The notes beneath the pieces were generated by a model, which saw nothing but the letters and a program-made list of their open reading frames with translations, was not told the DNA's origin and made no database searches. Below, piece after piece: positions 25,933-39,300 of a stretch of 64,000 nt of DNA. A program made the translations under genes and the position numbers. The stretch lies in contig NMRA01000017.1 in NCBI GenBank assembly GCA_002633005.1, forward strand, positions 1,152,737 to 1,216,736. Direction: 5' to 3'. This DNA is from Phoronis australis (Eukaryota; Phoronida; Phoronidae). The first letter of the stretch is position 1, and the number at the start of each line of letters is the position of its first letter.

Positions 25933-25988
25933 AGATCAAAGGTTTAAACCATGAGGAAATAACAAATTAAAGATCAAAGGTTTAAACC
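25913..25988 (+). repeat. Perfect 38-bp tandem duplication spanning the SHTN1 stop codon
   Basis: The 38 bp beginning ATGAGGAAATAACAAATTAA are repeated exactly at 25913-25950 and 25951-25988. Copy 1 contains the last shootin codons (EEITN) and the TAA. Copy 2 is therefore a duplicate C-terminus and stop inside the 3' UTR. Perfect identity implies a recent event or an assembly slip. Confidence 0.95.
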
Positions 25989-26493
25989 AGAGTCAATAGT
26001 GAGTGATATGTGTACAGGGTTAATTGGATAGTCAGGATGAACCTTGGTTTTTCCTACTTAGGTGGATGGCTAATAACTTGAGTACTTTTTCTCATTATTT
26101 CAAAGGATTCTCCAGGTTTACCCAACTGAGCTTGGCACGTGATATAGTTGGTTTACATAAAAAGGTGTGATCTAGTCTGTGGCCAGTTGTAGTATCTGTT
26201 TCTGTATTACCCAATACTTTTCACTTGTAATAGTGTCGATAAAATGTGCTCACCCATGCTATAATGTACATTGTATATACTAAGTAATGTTAATGTTCTG
26301 GCTTTCACTCATTTCTCTGAACTGCTTAGTTTCATAGTTTTCTGTATTGTTCTGCAACTGGTTTAGAAAAGTTGCTGTACTTAGACTAAGATACATTGTA
26401 AACAAACTTTGATCAGCCAGCTTTCCAAATGTGATTTAGAAGCTTTCTGGTCTATCAGACAAAACTCAGTAAACAAACGACGGTGACAGACTG

Positions 26494-26499
26494 AATAAA
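26494..26499 (+). terminator. Candidate polyadenylation signal AATAAA downstream of SHTN1
   Basis: First plain AATAAA in the region beyond the SHTN1 stop, about 560 bp downstream. Another candidate lies at 27827-27832. Which one is used cannot be told from the sequence. Confidence 0.35.
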
Positions 26500-27323
26500 A
26501 AGATGTGAACTATCTTAAATTGAAATAGTTTATATCAGTCAATCACCGTCTTTTCTATGAATTTTAACTAACTATGCAAGTACTTATATTTCTTATAAAA
26601 ACTCATAATTATTAAGTCTTAGAAAACTGCATAAATCTATGTTGTTGCCATTTTACTCTGACTCATTATTATGATACCATCTTCTCAGATGAGTGTGTAA
26701 GCGATAGACAAGCCCCCCTGTATGTGCTGACAGAATGATCTCTAATGTTGACTATTGTTTTATTTTTAATATTTTTCCATTTTCGTAAATCCTAAATGCA
26801 TATCATTGTTTTGCCATTTACTTTGCATTTGGAATATTGAAATTAACTACCGGTAATTAAAATACTTTTGTTACCAAGAGTCACGATTCTTTAAGCATCT
26901 TTTTAAGTATTAACTGACATCCCTTTAAACTCTACTTTTTCAACTTTTTATGAAGGAAAGGGTCGAATTGGTTTTTGCAGTTGTTAGTCATGTGGTATTC
27001 TTCGGTCATTAACTTAGTATTTAAAAAGCTGTTTGAATTTTAGACAAATCATGGCGAGTGTGATTCGGCATTGATAATAGATTTATGTTTAGGAAGAGCA
27101 TACTTTTATACTGAAGACAAAATTGCAAAAAACACTTGTTGTTAACAAGGAAACATAATGCACAATTATATCTAACCTACAAAAGACAAAAACTTGTTAC
27201 GTCACTCATTGAAATTTTATGTTTACTGCATAATCTCTTTATTGCTGATGGTAATTCTTCCCTTATTTTGTCGAAAAATATCGAAATTGTCCTTCTCTAT
27301 TTTTCATATTTAAAGCTTATTAA

Positions 27324-27475
27324 CCAGTGGCGGATTTAGAAGGGGGCCATGGCCCCCCTAAAATTCTCCCAGATTCCATTTTACAGTTCGGGAGTGAGAA
27401 TGTCTGACACGCAAAATCCTGGCCAAAACTCTGCCCTGGCCCCCCCAACTCAAAATCCTGGATCCGTCCCCCGTT
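27324..27475. mobile_element. Short GC-rich element with CAGTGGCGGAT-type end
   Basis: A GC-rich island in AT-rich DNA starting CCAGTGGCGGATTTAG and ending CCTGGATCCGTCCCCC, with an internal GGGGGCCATGGCCCCC palindrome. GTGGCGGATCC-type termini are common on small inverted-repeat elements in animal genomes. The inverted-repeat match between the two ends is weak here, so this is tentative. Confidence 0.4.
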
Positions 27476-28119
27476 AACCTCCCCCCTATAGTAGAAACTG
27501 CAGAAAATATTGTTTTGTATCATCTGTATAATACAAACTAAGTTCATGTAAACAGACTTATCTTTTCGACAAAGTAAAATTGCGCATTCCCGCTATATAT
27601 ATTCTGTGCTAAATGGCTGAAGAAATTACTGTCATCTTGTACAGATAAACTATAGTAATCTCTCAGACAGTAGCTTGAATGACTACTATATAATGCATTA
27701 TATAAGTTTTTATATGTGTTACTTGGATTTTATTTACCCGACTGTTTTCTTCATTCAACATTCTGGTGGAGGTTGATTTAATTATTCCAATCTAGCTACA
27801 GATGTTATGTACAGTTGAAGTGAGTAAATAAAGATACCTTTGCTGTTAATAACTTATACTTGTTATTAAAACACTGCTCATTATAGAATGGGTCCATTTA
27901 AGTCAAATAAAGAAAAATGTTGGGACCGTACAAACTTTGGGTTTGACAGTTTGCCAAGAGCCTAAAAGCCATTATCGTCACATGAGATGTGACTTAATTT
28001 AAACTGCAATTTTGAATTGATTGAGGATTAACAAACCTCTTGTCTTACAGTGTTCATATCAAAGAGACTAAACATAATTGCACAATGCCAACGAAATGCA
28101 GAGGGTAATCGTGATCTGA

Positions 28120-28519
28120 GCCCGGTCTCTAATCTTTGTGCTCGAAATGAACTCTAAACTATTTTTGGCAATTTCTCTGCTCCTTTTGTGCGAACTTAAG
28201 ATAATTGGTTATCAGACTGTGCTCGAATACATTATAGTTTATGCATAGGAGTTTCTAGTTCAAGTTTGCCCTTGAAGACCCAGCTATATTTGTGCTACAA
28301 ACTTGAGTAAAAACTCAAAATTTCGAGTTCAAACTCGAACTTATTGCTTTAATATTGGGTTTACAAACTGTGAACTAAGGGCAATAAATTATCTACGTAA
28401 GTTATTGTGTACTCGAGCATAGAATAATAGATACTATCTTGAGTTCGCCCAAAAGTAGAGTACAAAATGCCAAACCTAATTTCGAGTAACATTTCGAGTA
28501 AAAAGATTGGAGACCGGGC
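28120..28519. mobile_element. 400-bp MITE-like element with terminal inverted repeats
   Basis: The left end GCCCGGTCTCTAATCTTT (28120-28137) is mirrored by AAAGATTGGAGACCGGGC at the right end (28502-28519) with one mismatch. Sub-terminal CTCGAAA/TTTCGAG motifs are also inverted. A longer relative lies at about 50973-51905 in an ANKRD53 intron. It lies between the 3' ends of SHTN1 and ENO4 and has no coding capacity. Confidence 0.75.
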
Positions 28520-29884
28520 CCAGGACAGAGCGTTTTTGAGGTCAAATTCAGCATCATTATGTCGTGCTATTTGAGCTTTCTCCTGCTTTTTTCTTATTTC
28601 ATATAAAACATGACGGGCATTTACTGCAAATGAAGAGTAGAAGCCAAACTCTTAAAATCCTCAAAAATCTTCACTTACTCGGGCATAAAATCAGGGTGAA
28701 TTTCAAATTTTTGTCAGAGGTCCCTTTGTTTAAGCGGCTGTAACAGACAAAAACAAATATTAGGTTTTAAAAAAATTCAGTGGTGAAACTGTTGAACCCC
28801 CTTGAGTTATTTTCACAGGGACAACTTTTAAATATGCAATAAACCTGCGCTTTACGAGCCAACTTTTAATTAAGTTCACTTAATGTTATAAAATCATTCT
28901 CTTGATGCTCCGTAATTGGAAACAATTTCAGTGCTCTAGAACTGACAGTGCATCACTGCTTCATGTCAGCCTCATTGCTCATCAAGGCGGGTTAGTTCAG
29001 CCAAATGAGCGGTAAAAGCAGTTGAGAATATCAGTCAGCTTTAGTGTTTAACTTACCAATTACAATTCAAGCAAAGGACAAGAATGTTTAGGAAGAGCAA
29101 ACACGCCTGTGAAGAATTTTTACGATGTCAGAACAAACTTTACTCAATGAGATATTTATCTATAACTGTACAAGACTGCATAGGTTTATGTTCTGAAGAA
29201 CAAGTTTATTTTTTATCACCTATTAAGAAGTCAGTTACATGACATTGGCTCACAATGCCACACTCTATATAAAGATTTTGCATTCAACAACTATTTCATC
29301 TATCTCACTGATACAGCAAAAGAGGAGTTAGCCTCGTTCTTGTCTCCAGCACGCAGTCAGCTTCATGCAAGCCAAAAATGCAGGCAAGTAGCTGACTGGG
29401 TCAACTTCCTGATTTAGTTGGTCATGCCAGTTCATGAGCCTGACTAGGCTGAAGAAAACACATGAAACAATGTTTGTTAATCTATATAATGAATTACTCT
29501 TAAGTATTCTATAAGCAATGTGATATACAAGTGTACAGTGTGTAGGATAAGGTTTGTAGCAGAGCTATGTGTTTATTACAAACACCTTCAAAGCATACAC
29601 GGAGTGATCTCATAAAGGTGTTGGCGTTCTTGAGAACAAATCAACATGTCATGAGCTTGAAACATTAATAAACCAAGTTAGGGGCCGTAGTTCTTAGCTT
29701 TCGTGTAATTAGGAATACTAAGTACTTACCCTATTGAAGAATGAAAATTAAGGGTTCAACCAGACTGCTTTTCAAACATGGCGCTCCATGAGGATTTAAG
29801 CTAAGTATTCACAGGATGTGACAAGAAGCATTTTTGTTTCAGATTGAACTACACATAAAATGACAAGTGAATATGATATTTACA

Positions 29885-29890
29885 TTTATT
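29885..29890 (-). terminator. Candidate polyadenylation signal for ENO4
   Basis: TTTATT on the plus strand (AATAAA on the minus strand), about 500 bp beyond the ENO4 stop at 30395. Confidence 0.3.
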
Positions 29891-30394
29891 ACAAAAGTGC
29901 ATAATAAATAAGCATTTGCAACATGACAAACATCACCTGTACATATAGTAACAGTTCATTTCTATTTACATAATTATAGTAACAAGTTCCATTTAATGCC
30001 TATAATTTTAAGTTTCTTAAAAGACAATAAATAAGAAAACTGATTTCTGATTTACCAAATGAATGGTAAAAATACTGAATCTATGTCTAGAATATGTTCA
30101 GTCTTGTACTATTAATATTTCTATGGCTGAAGTAAATCACTCGGGCAAACTCAACATCTTTTTGGATGAATACCCTTAAAAACCTCAAACATTTTCAGAC
30201 AGATATAATTACTTGAATTGCTCATATCTTAAAAGAAAAGCAAAACCAGAGTCATCATTCTTGTGTAATTATCTCCCAGTTGAAGTTGCGATAAGTATAG
30301 CCAAAAATTTTCAGTATTTTGTGCCATTCCAGGAAAATAGACAAAATAATCTTTCATTAAAAAATGAAAGAATTTTTAATCTTTCCAACTCTGC

Positions 30395-33300
30395 CTACTT
30401 TTTCTTTTGACCGTCTGCTTCGGCTGGAACAGTTTCCTCTTCTTGCTCTGCTGGAGGTGGAGGCAGTTGAATTCTGGGTATTTCATACCCAGGCCAGGTG
30501 CCCAGTTTGCCTTGATATTTGAGATGACTTTCAATCTGTAGCAGATGGTTGTACTTGGCGACGCGCTCTCCGCGACAAGGGGCCCCGATCTTGATGAACC
30601 TGGCACCAACACCAACGGCCTGGTAAATGGATACAAGACCATGAATTAAAAATGAGAAACTGTTATCATGACAAAGTGTTGTCACTGACTACAATTTTTA
30701 ATTTATCATTTGAAATGTTGTGAATTAGAAATAATTCTTGTAATCAAAGTTCTTGAAAATGACAAGCTTGTTACTTTTCAAGTTAACTTCATTAATAGAT
30801 CCACATCCCCTACAGAGCTACAAACTAGTAATCAAGTCATTTGCAATATCTATAAGTAGAAACAATTTATGAAGCCAACACTCTACATAATGTAATCGTC
30901 TTTAACCTGCCATATCAAAAAACTTGCAAGTGGAAGTAATTTATATATACTTACCTTCAAAGATAGCACCACATGTATTTCAAACTTTCACAATTATACA
31001 CTATACACAAAATCAGTGAATAGCCTTAATTGTCTTTTAAAGGACATGGTGCAAAATGGAGTGCCAGGATTAATGTTCCAACAATTCTGTTAACATTTGA
31101 CTAAATGCTACAGGATAAAAATTGCTATGGATAGTAAACAACTACATACCAAATCTGCTAGTATGGTATCCTCAGTATCAGCTATGTTTGTTGATATGAC
31201 AATTTGATTATTGGCACCTATAAATAAGACATACATGACATATACAAACAATTTCAAACTTAGCTCCTACTCGGATGAAAATTCACTTTTGCAAAGATAG
31301 CTAGTGACAAAGAAATTTTTAAAAGACATGTCTACTCATTATTTCATCACTATAGTACCTCCAAATAGCTCAAACGGTTGCTATCTCTGGTTACCATAAC
31401 ATCCACAGATGACAGTATTCAACTCTCTGCTTGATGCTAATCTATCACAAGATGAGTTCTAACATATTCACATTGCCAGCTAACAAACAAAAGAACCAGC
31501 CCATGACTACACCAGAGCACATTAAGAGCTCACCCTCCATCTTAGTTGCACAGTCCACCAGATCAGTTAGGGTGGTTAGGTGATCCCAGTGCATCACCAC
31601 ACCATTTGTTTGAAAGGCATCCGTCAAGGGCTCGTCTTTCAGCAGACCTGGCCGCTTCCAAGCAACGTCCCCCATGACATAACATGTCTCTGTAACACGG
31701 TCACACACTCGAATCCAACTTTCTTTTTCCTGAAATGCACCAACTGAAGATTACAGTTCCAGGTTGAAAAAATTAGATAAGCCTTGATTTTTGTAGTGTA
31801 TTGACCACAAATAATTGAGAAAAGAGAATATTTCGACTTAAAATAAAACATGCACAAAGCAGAAGTGTCCATAACGACCTCTTGTAATACTACAATGTTA
31901 CAGCTTAATCAGAAATATAAACAAAGCTTCAGTGAAGTTAAACAGAGTTCAATGCAATAGACCTTATTTGAGACTGTGTACATGGCGATTTTGCCCACTT
32001 CCCATAGCAGCAACACATTGTCAAAACATTCACCAAAGTCCACAAAAAGAAAACTAGCAGCATGTTTCTTGTGAGAAACACAAGATCGTGCAAGACCAGA
32101 TAAAATCACACGACTGAAAGGTGAGTGTTTCAAGCATTGGAAACTGGCGTATACCAGCAAAATTAATTGTTACCACAGAAATGAGGCGTTGGCAAGGTTG
32201 GAATGTTGAATAATGAACATGGTTTCCAGAGATTGATGGCTGCAAGTGTATAGTGCCTTGAGTTTACGGAACTGAATGCAACCAGTATATCTTCAAAATG
32301 TTATTCAGGCAGTGTAACCCATGAACAGAAATGAGACATCGGTGTCACTATGTTGCTTACAGATGCATTGCAGGGCAACGCATTCAAACATGTTCAACGG
32401 ATATTGGTGGTCGTTTAGGTTGCTCCACTGAGATCGAAATATGTTTAGGAAACTAAAGAGTACTTACTATTCGTAATAATACAGAATACCTAGAGCCTAG
32501 TATTAGTTTTTGATAAGCGCATCAACACTGAATCCTTAAAGTTAAGCTCTTAAAATATACACATAGGAGTTGCTGAAAACATGTCAATTTCCGAATAGAG
32601 AAAATACTGAATGCAACCAATTAACATCTAAAATTTTAATATACAATACCTACAACACACCCCACAAGTACAGATTGAGAGCAATTCAATGAAACCTATC
32701 AGAGTTAAGTACGGAAGTATACATAGGCAAGCAAAAGAAAAAATCACATTCACACACACGAGTTTGCTGAACATTTTGTACATGGTTAGAAAAAAAGCTA
32801 GAGTAAATATGCAGCATCACACTGCAGATACACCTTGAACTGTGCAATACATCAACAATTGATCATCAACATCAAAGTCTGCACGAAGTGTCATACTCAG
32901 TGAACTCTAAGTATATTGTAATTCACACTGTGAATCCAAAGTTCACAAACATCAAGGTAATGCATATTTTATTTATTAAACGCGCCTTTTCGGAATTAAG
33001 TCAAGCAAATCTAATGTACATTTTGCAAAGACAAAAAATGGTTCAAAACCTTTTATATTTGCCTACTAACCACTGATCTTAGTTTCCTATTGATCAATGG
33101 GTTATTTTTCTTTCAAACATTATGACACTCTCCTCCCATAATGTCAATAACACAAGACCTTGTAAAGATACAGTAAAGCTACCACAAGTGGATATAATCA
33201 AAGACACTCAATGTGCAATTCTCGAATACTATTAAATTAAAACTGTGCAAGTATTACCTTTGGACCCTGATAACATAATAAGTAACAAGTACATGAAAAT

Positions 33301-36300
33301 GAACGTTTAGAGCCCCAAACACGTACGCACAAATGTCGACATTTTCATTTAAAGTTTGTTCCAGAACATGTATGTGAAGCTACCAAATGTTCTTCAAAAA
33401 TTATACTTTCAAGTACCCATGTTCACTGATACTCAGCTTAAAAACATTTCTAAGTTTCTCAATTATACGGTGCAGTTCGGCAGCCCTCCATTGACACAAA
33501 CTAATGGTTGAAGGCATGACTGTACTTTTTGTTAGACAGCTTGATGTATACTTGCATGTAGTCTACACAATCTCCTATCTATAGGCATGTAGCTATGAAG
33601 CAAAACACCCAAGAGACATAATGGACAAACAAGTTAAAATACTAGCTATATTTCGAGACCACATATTTCATCATCAGGCAATATTATGTTCATTTCACTC
33701 ATTTCCTGATGATTAGACATGAGGTCTCGTAATATGGCTAGTATTTTAACTTGTTTGTCTGTTATGTCTTTTTTTTCTTCATAGCAGCATGCCTGAAGAT
33801 AGGAGATTGTTTAGAAACTACAATTGAGTATATTAAGCTGTCTAACAAAAAGTAAAGTCATGACTTCAACCACATTAAAAGGTGCAATGATAATACAGAA
33901 TGTAGCTGCTTCACTGAGATCAGGCTCAAGTTTAATTGTCATGGCCGGTTACTACAGCTGCCGAAATAGCATGGGCCTCAAAAGAACTCGCATTTACTGC
34001 AACCAATTTCAATTCAAGCAAAGGATCAGAACATGATGACCTGAAGGAAGTTGTATTTGATACCAGGGCATGGACTCTAATCTGTGTAATGCAAAAATCA
34101 GTTTAAAAATAGACCAACTGAATAGCACCTTTGAGTTGTCTAAGCGGGAAACTCACCACATTCCTGACAGGGTCAATCAGTGCGACTACAGCTGGATACC
34201 GCGTCACAATATCCGCCCAAAAGTCAGCCATTTCTTCTCCGGATTTCATCTGACCAGATATCACTTCATATTTCCCCTTGTCCTGAAAAATATTGTGAAA
34301 GAGCAGACTACATTATTGCAACCGCACCATCAACAAAGGCCTAGCACTACCAATGTATCACACGAGGCCAAGTCAATTACAATCCACCATACTCAACTGT
34401 ACGTTATGGTACAGGGACCTGTTTCAAGCAACTCGACTTCATAACCTCAAGTCTCAAGTGAAAGAATTGTCATGTTGTCCATGGCATTTTTACAGAATTG
34501 TGATGCACAATAACAACTCATTCACAAGAAAGGACTCTCTAACTGTGTTGCCCAAGTTGCCCAAGATTTGAGCACATGATCGTGAACAGAATTAGGGATT
34601 GCAATGAAGTCAACGACTATGACAAATGAACCTTTTCGCACACATAAAAAGTCTCGTGCAATTTGTAATCACCAGATCGCTATTCCATCCTTGAGATTAG
34701 TACTAAGCACATAACATCTATACCCACTTTTGATTACATGTACATGATAAAGACACTGCCAATGTGCGATGGCTACAAAACTGTACCAAAACTGTGAATG
34801 TACTCGGAAATCATAATCGTGAATTTGGAGTTCAACAGATGATTTATGAAGCTTTGTGACAAGTTTGAAACCAACACCACCACTTGTGTATTGAAGAGAT
34901 TATCAGCTTTTGTCTTTTGACTTAAGCTAAAAGTCAGAAATCTGTTGTCACCAGTTCATTTTTTGTTTTTTGCATTTCTCGAAACATATCTCCTGTCTAG
35001 TCAAGCAGACTACGGATTTCTGTCTTTTGTCTTTGAGTTCTGTCTTTGTGCAGCAGGCTAAGCCACCCGTTAACTGACTTTTAGTTGAAAGTCAAGACAA
35101 AAGTCAAGAGACAGTCAATCAGTTTAAGTATCAATACATTTTTTCATACACAACAGATACATCTTAGTCAAGCTTTCAAAAGTTGAAGTGACAGTTTCAA
35201 GACAAAAAACAACCAAAATTAAATTCAAACCAGGAATAAACATTACATATACCTTAAGAATCAAGAAAATGTTAATTAACCTAGTATTAAAAACAAGAAT
35301 CGTTAAACTAAAGATGAATTTGGGACATTACGTTAATTACAACAAAATAAGTAAAAAAATATAAAAAGAAAAAACAAAGATGTACCATATATGTGCAGAT
35401 TTAGGCCCATGCCTCTGAATATGAAATAATATGTTTTTTTTTCAAAAAAAATTGAATTGTTTCACACACGTTCATGCCTAAGTTTCACCTACAAGCACAG
35501 GCAGTTATCTCTTGTATGTGCATGCCTTGAACAGGGTGAATTTTTGGGTGTATTCTCTCCAGATCCAGTATTAAAATTATTTAAACATAAAATATAAATG
35601 CATCAACTCTATTTAGTAACAACTAAGTTAATCTCCAGTCACAGGCTATTTCAAAGACTTGATTCTTCAGTTTTATTAGGGACATGCGGCCAATGCCAGA
35701 CATAATAGGGCGGAACACCACATATGGGCACATGGGCCTAAATCCGCACACATATGGTAGTAATTGTGCGCCATCTCTTACATAGTCAAACATCTCATGT
35801 GCTGCACAGTTGAGGGCAATGTTGAACTCCTCTCCAGCAGTGAAGCCACACAAGGTGAGGACTTCCAGCAACATGTCCAGGCCTTGTTCTGGTCTGTCTA
35901 GTTGGGGACAGAGGGCACCAGTGTCAGTGCCATTTTTGATGACCACCTGAAACAGTGGAGAACAGCATGCAGACGTGAATTCAAGCAATACCATCTGAAA
36001 ACACAAGCCATAAGTACCTATAGTGTAATAAACAAAACGTACAGTAAAACATACACTAATCAAACCCAATGACTTGGATCTTTGCTAATTTCCAGCAAAG
36101 CTTTGCAGTATTTTTGTTCCAAATATCCACACTCTTTTCCAATGAGTCAGACTCAGCTTTAATGATTAGCATAAAATCTCCTGTTGGAGTTGGACCCAAC
36201 TCATCCAAGTTTACTGTGAGTTTAAGCAATACATTCTGTCAGTACAAGATATATGTACAGAGAATATAATTAAGTAATGTGAGGTGTGAGTGCCTGTATT

Positions 36301-39300
36301 GCAACTATGGCAAGCAATGTGCACTGTGGTGCAAGCTACAAATGTCATGTTTCCATCATGAGATTGGGGTATAAAATGCTGTAAGCACAATAGCAATACA
36401 TGTTGACCAAGGCAAATGAGTAAGGAAACTTTGCTACGTATTGTACTGTTAAATATTACAAAAAAAACAAAAATAAATCATTACAGAATTGATCAACTTA
36501 TTGTCGAGAAGAAATTCATCATTGAATAACTGACACACTACTGTAGCAGATACTATATAATTGCATGTCAGATGAAGAGATGGTTAAAGGAAAATACTTT
36601 TATTTAAGAGATTTTTTGGAAATGATCTCAAATAGATTTAAGATTGTTAGTGGAACATGTCAGTAACAAAATATGAATTAGTCAGAATTAAGTGTTAAGT
36701 TCGCAGGCGCTAATTGCAATACTGCTTGCTTGACAGCAGCTGTCTGGAAATCAGATATAAGAAATCAATCCAATGTAGGCTATGTATTTTCACAGTGAAA
36801 TACCAGATGCAGTCCTATGTGAAATGTTTGAGACAGTGGGCCAATCCCATTTAACAAGCAAATGGATATCATATTTCCTTCGACAAGGCAGGGATGGGGG
36901 GGGGGGGGGCAAAGGCACAGGGGCCAAAGGAGTAAGGAATCTAAATGGCTGTTCACACTTAACATGTTTTCAAAACTTGTTATAGATAGATATAGTGTAA
37001 ACAGGAAGCAGAAATAGGACCTCTTCAATTTGAAATACAATATGGCTGAAGAATGAAATTTTATACAATTCCTCAACAACATTGAGTAGACAGAATTTTT
37101 GCTAATAATTAATAGCAGCTTGAATGTAAGTACAGAGGGGGATGTCACCAACCAACAAATGTTTGCACTCAAGAGCATTTTCAGAAATTTAGTTAAAAAG
37201 TCATCCATAATTATTTTTGTTCAAATTTTACCAAGACTCTTTCAGCTAAATGACCAGAAAACTATTTTCATTACACAATCATGAAGTATGTGCTAAACAA
37301 AACATTTATGGTCCAGTTATTCCATGATCACATATAGCTGATGAACATTCAAAGTACAATTACGTCCCTGACAAAAATTGCAGATAACACAAAGCTTGAA
37401 TCAGCAGTTTACCTTGTTAGTTGCCTTGGGCTGAAACAAGTGAACACAAAATGCAAACCGACACACACTAATTCGTTAGTAACATAAACTGTGCTTTGTG
37501 CAAAGAACATGTGAATAACACATCACATCAAAGAAGAGTGGGTATCATGATGAACATTTCATGCAATCAAAGTCTACAAAATTATAAGTTAGAGAGGCCT
37601 ACAGGTAGGACACCAACACAATAAAACTACAAGGACCATTTTAGAAAAATATGGCTATTGGATCAATTGACACAGAAAGCCTCAAATGGATGGGGCAGTT
37701 TGGAGGACCTGTATGTGACACGTCTAATATTTTCATGATTTTTTGTGGGATGTCATATTTTCAATAATTTTATGATTTTGCTGGCTGAAGACTCGTATAA
37801 TTTCCACAATTGAGATCTGTATTTCTACAATATGCTAGACACCATAAAAATGACATAATTGTTTTGGTCACAGACATAAGTTTTGATCAGAATTATTCTT
37901 GCATTAGAATGTGAATGCAATGCGTATCAGTCAAGACATAACAATGTGTGGTTGAGACAATTTTTATGTGTGCGTTGGCTCAAAGCAATTTCAGTCAGTC
38001 AATGAAAATTTTTATGTGCCAGTCTTAAACCATCCCTGAAACTCATAACACGAAAACAGTCCACTTAATTCCTTTTACTTTCCACCATTTTTAATACACA
38101 CACCTAGACTTTAAAATTTTATCTTCTGTAAAAGTCAGTGGGCTTTTGCAGACAGTCACAAATACCATTTGCTGCTTTCATTGATCATATCATAGATGCT
38201 GCTGAACATTTACAATGAACTGTTAATTGTACCACTGTGAAGACAATTACTACTAATTTTGAACAGTGCAACTTCTTATTTTGCTTGACTTCCAAATATA
38301 TAACAATATAAATGTCTAGAACCATGTCAGCATTTCAACACGTAATGAGAAAGTCACAACCACACCAAACATTGATCAACTTAAGATGGCAGTCAAGGAT
38401 TGCAGAATACCTTCTTTCTACCAGTTTTGGAAGTCTCCTTTACATGGGGGTAAATTAATATGTACACGTGCAGTGGCAGTATGGGAAGGAACAGCCAATA
38501 GTCGTGTTATTCATCACATGTTCAAGTTGGTCTTTAAGAGATCACTATTGGATGATACAGTAAGATGGAATCAATTGGTATGAAGATTTAAGTGTCATTA
38601 CAAAGGGCTTTAGATACCATAACAAAAATATTGTGTCCAAATCACTATAGTTTGCTTCACTTGTCAGACTGTTGGATGTCATCAATAAATAGTACTCAGG
38701 AGAATTATGTAAGTTAAACAAATTAAACAAACTCTGATGCCAAATTAACTGCTGAATTTTAACAACATCGTAACATATAATTACGGTAAAATGAGTTATT
38801 TTCCACCAGACAAATAATATTACATTTTGAAGCAAAATACAACATATGCAAATAAGCTTAAGCAGTGGATGTGTGCAGAGGCAATAAGCGTGTTGAAACG
38901 AATGTGCTTGAAATGCTACCAAATATGCCAAAGTCGAAGTAAAAATCTGAGCAACTTTAAAGGGTCACCTTCTTCCCATGAGACGAATAGATATAGGCTC
39001 TCTTGAAGCACAAGTGGAAAAGGTCTTTCAATAAAAATAATCTTACAATTTCATTTCTAATTGAATTTATCATGTGGTGACATTAAACATGCCACAGTCC
39101 TCAATCCAACACCTCACAATCACAATTTTGGGGTGGAAATATACATTACATCCGTATTGAGTGCAGAACGGCACAAGACTGGTTAACATTTAAAAGGAAG
39201 CAGATTAAATGTTTATAATAATTTCAGCCTTACAACATTGCATAGTAACTTTTAAAGGTATATTGAGTACTCAGTTTCAGGTAATATGCCTTAGGACATC

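Noticed and set aside
35623-35781. Continuation of the ENO4 exon frame beyond FDY (to 148 codons)
   Set aside because: A GTAAGA donor follows the Tyr codon and the next exon (DKGKYEV) matches ENO4; the continuation is intron read-through.
36780-37208. 142-codon minus-strand frame in an ENO4 intron
   Set aside because: No similarity recognised, a poly-G/C tract inside, and no fitting splice sites in ENO4 phase.
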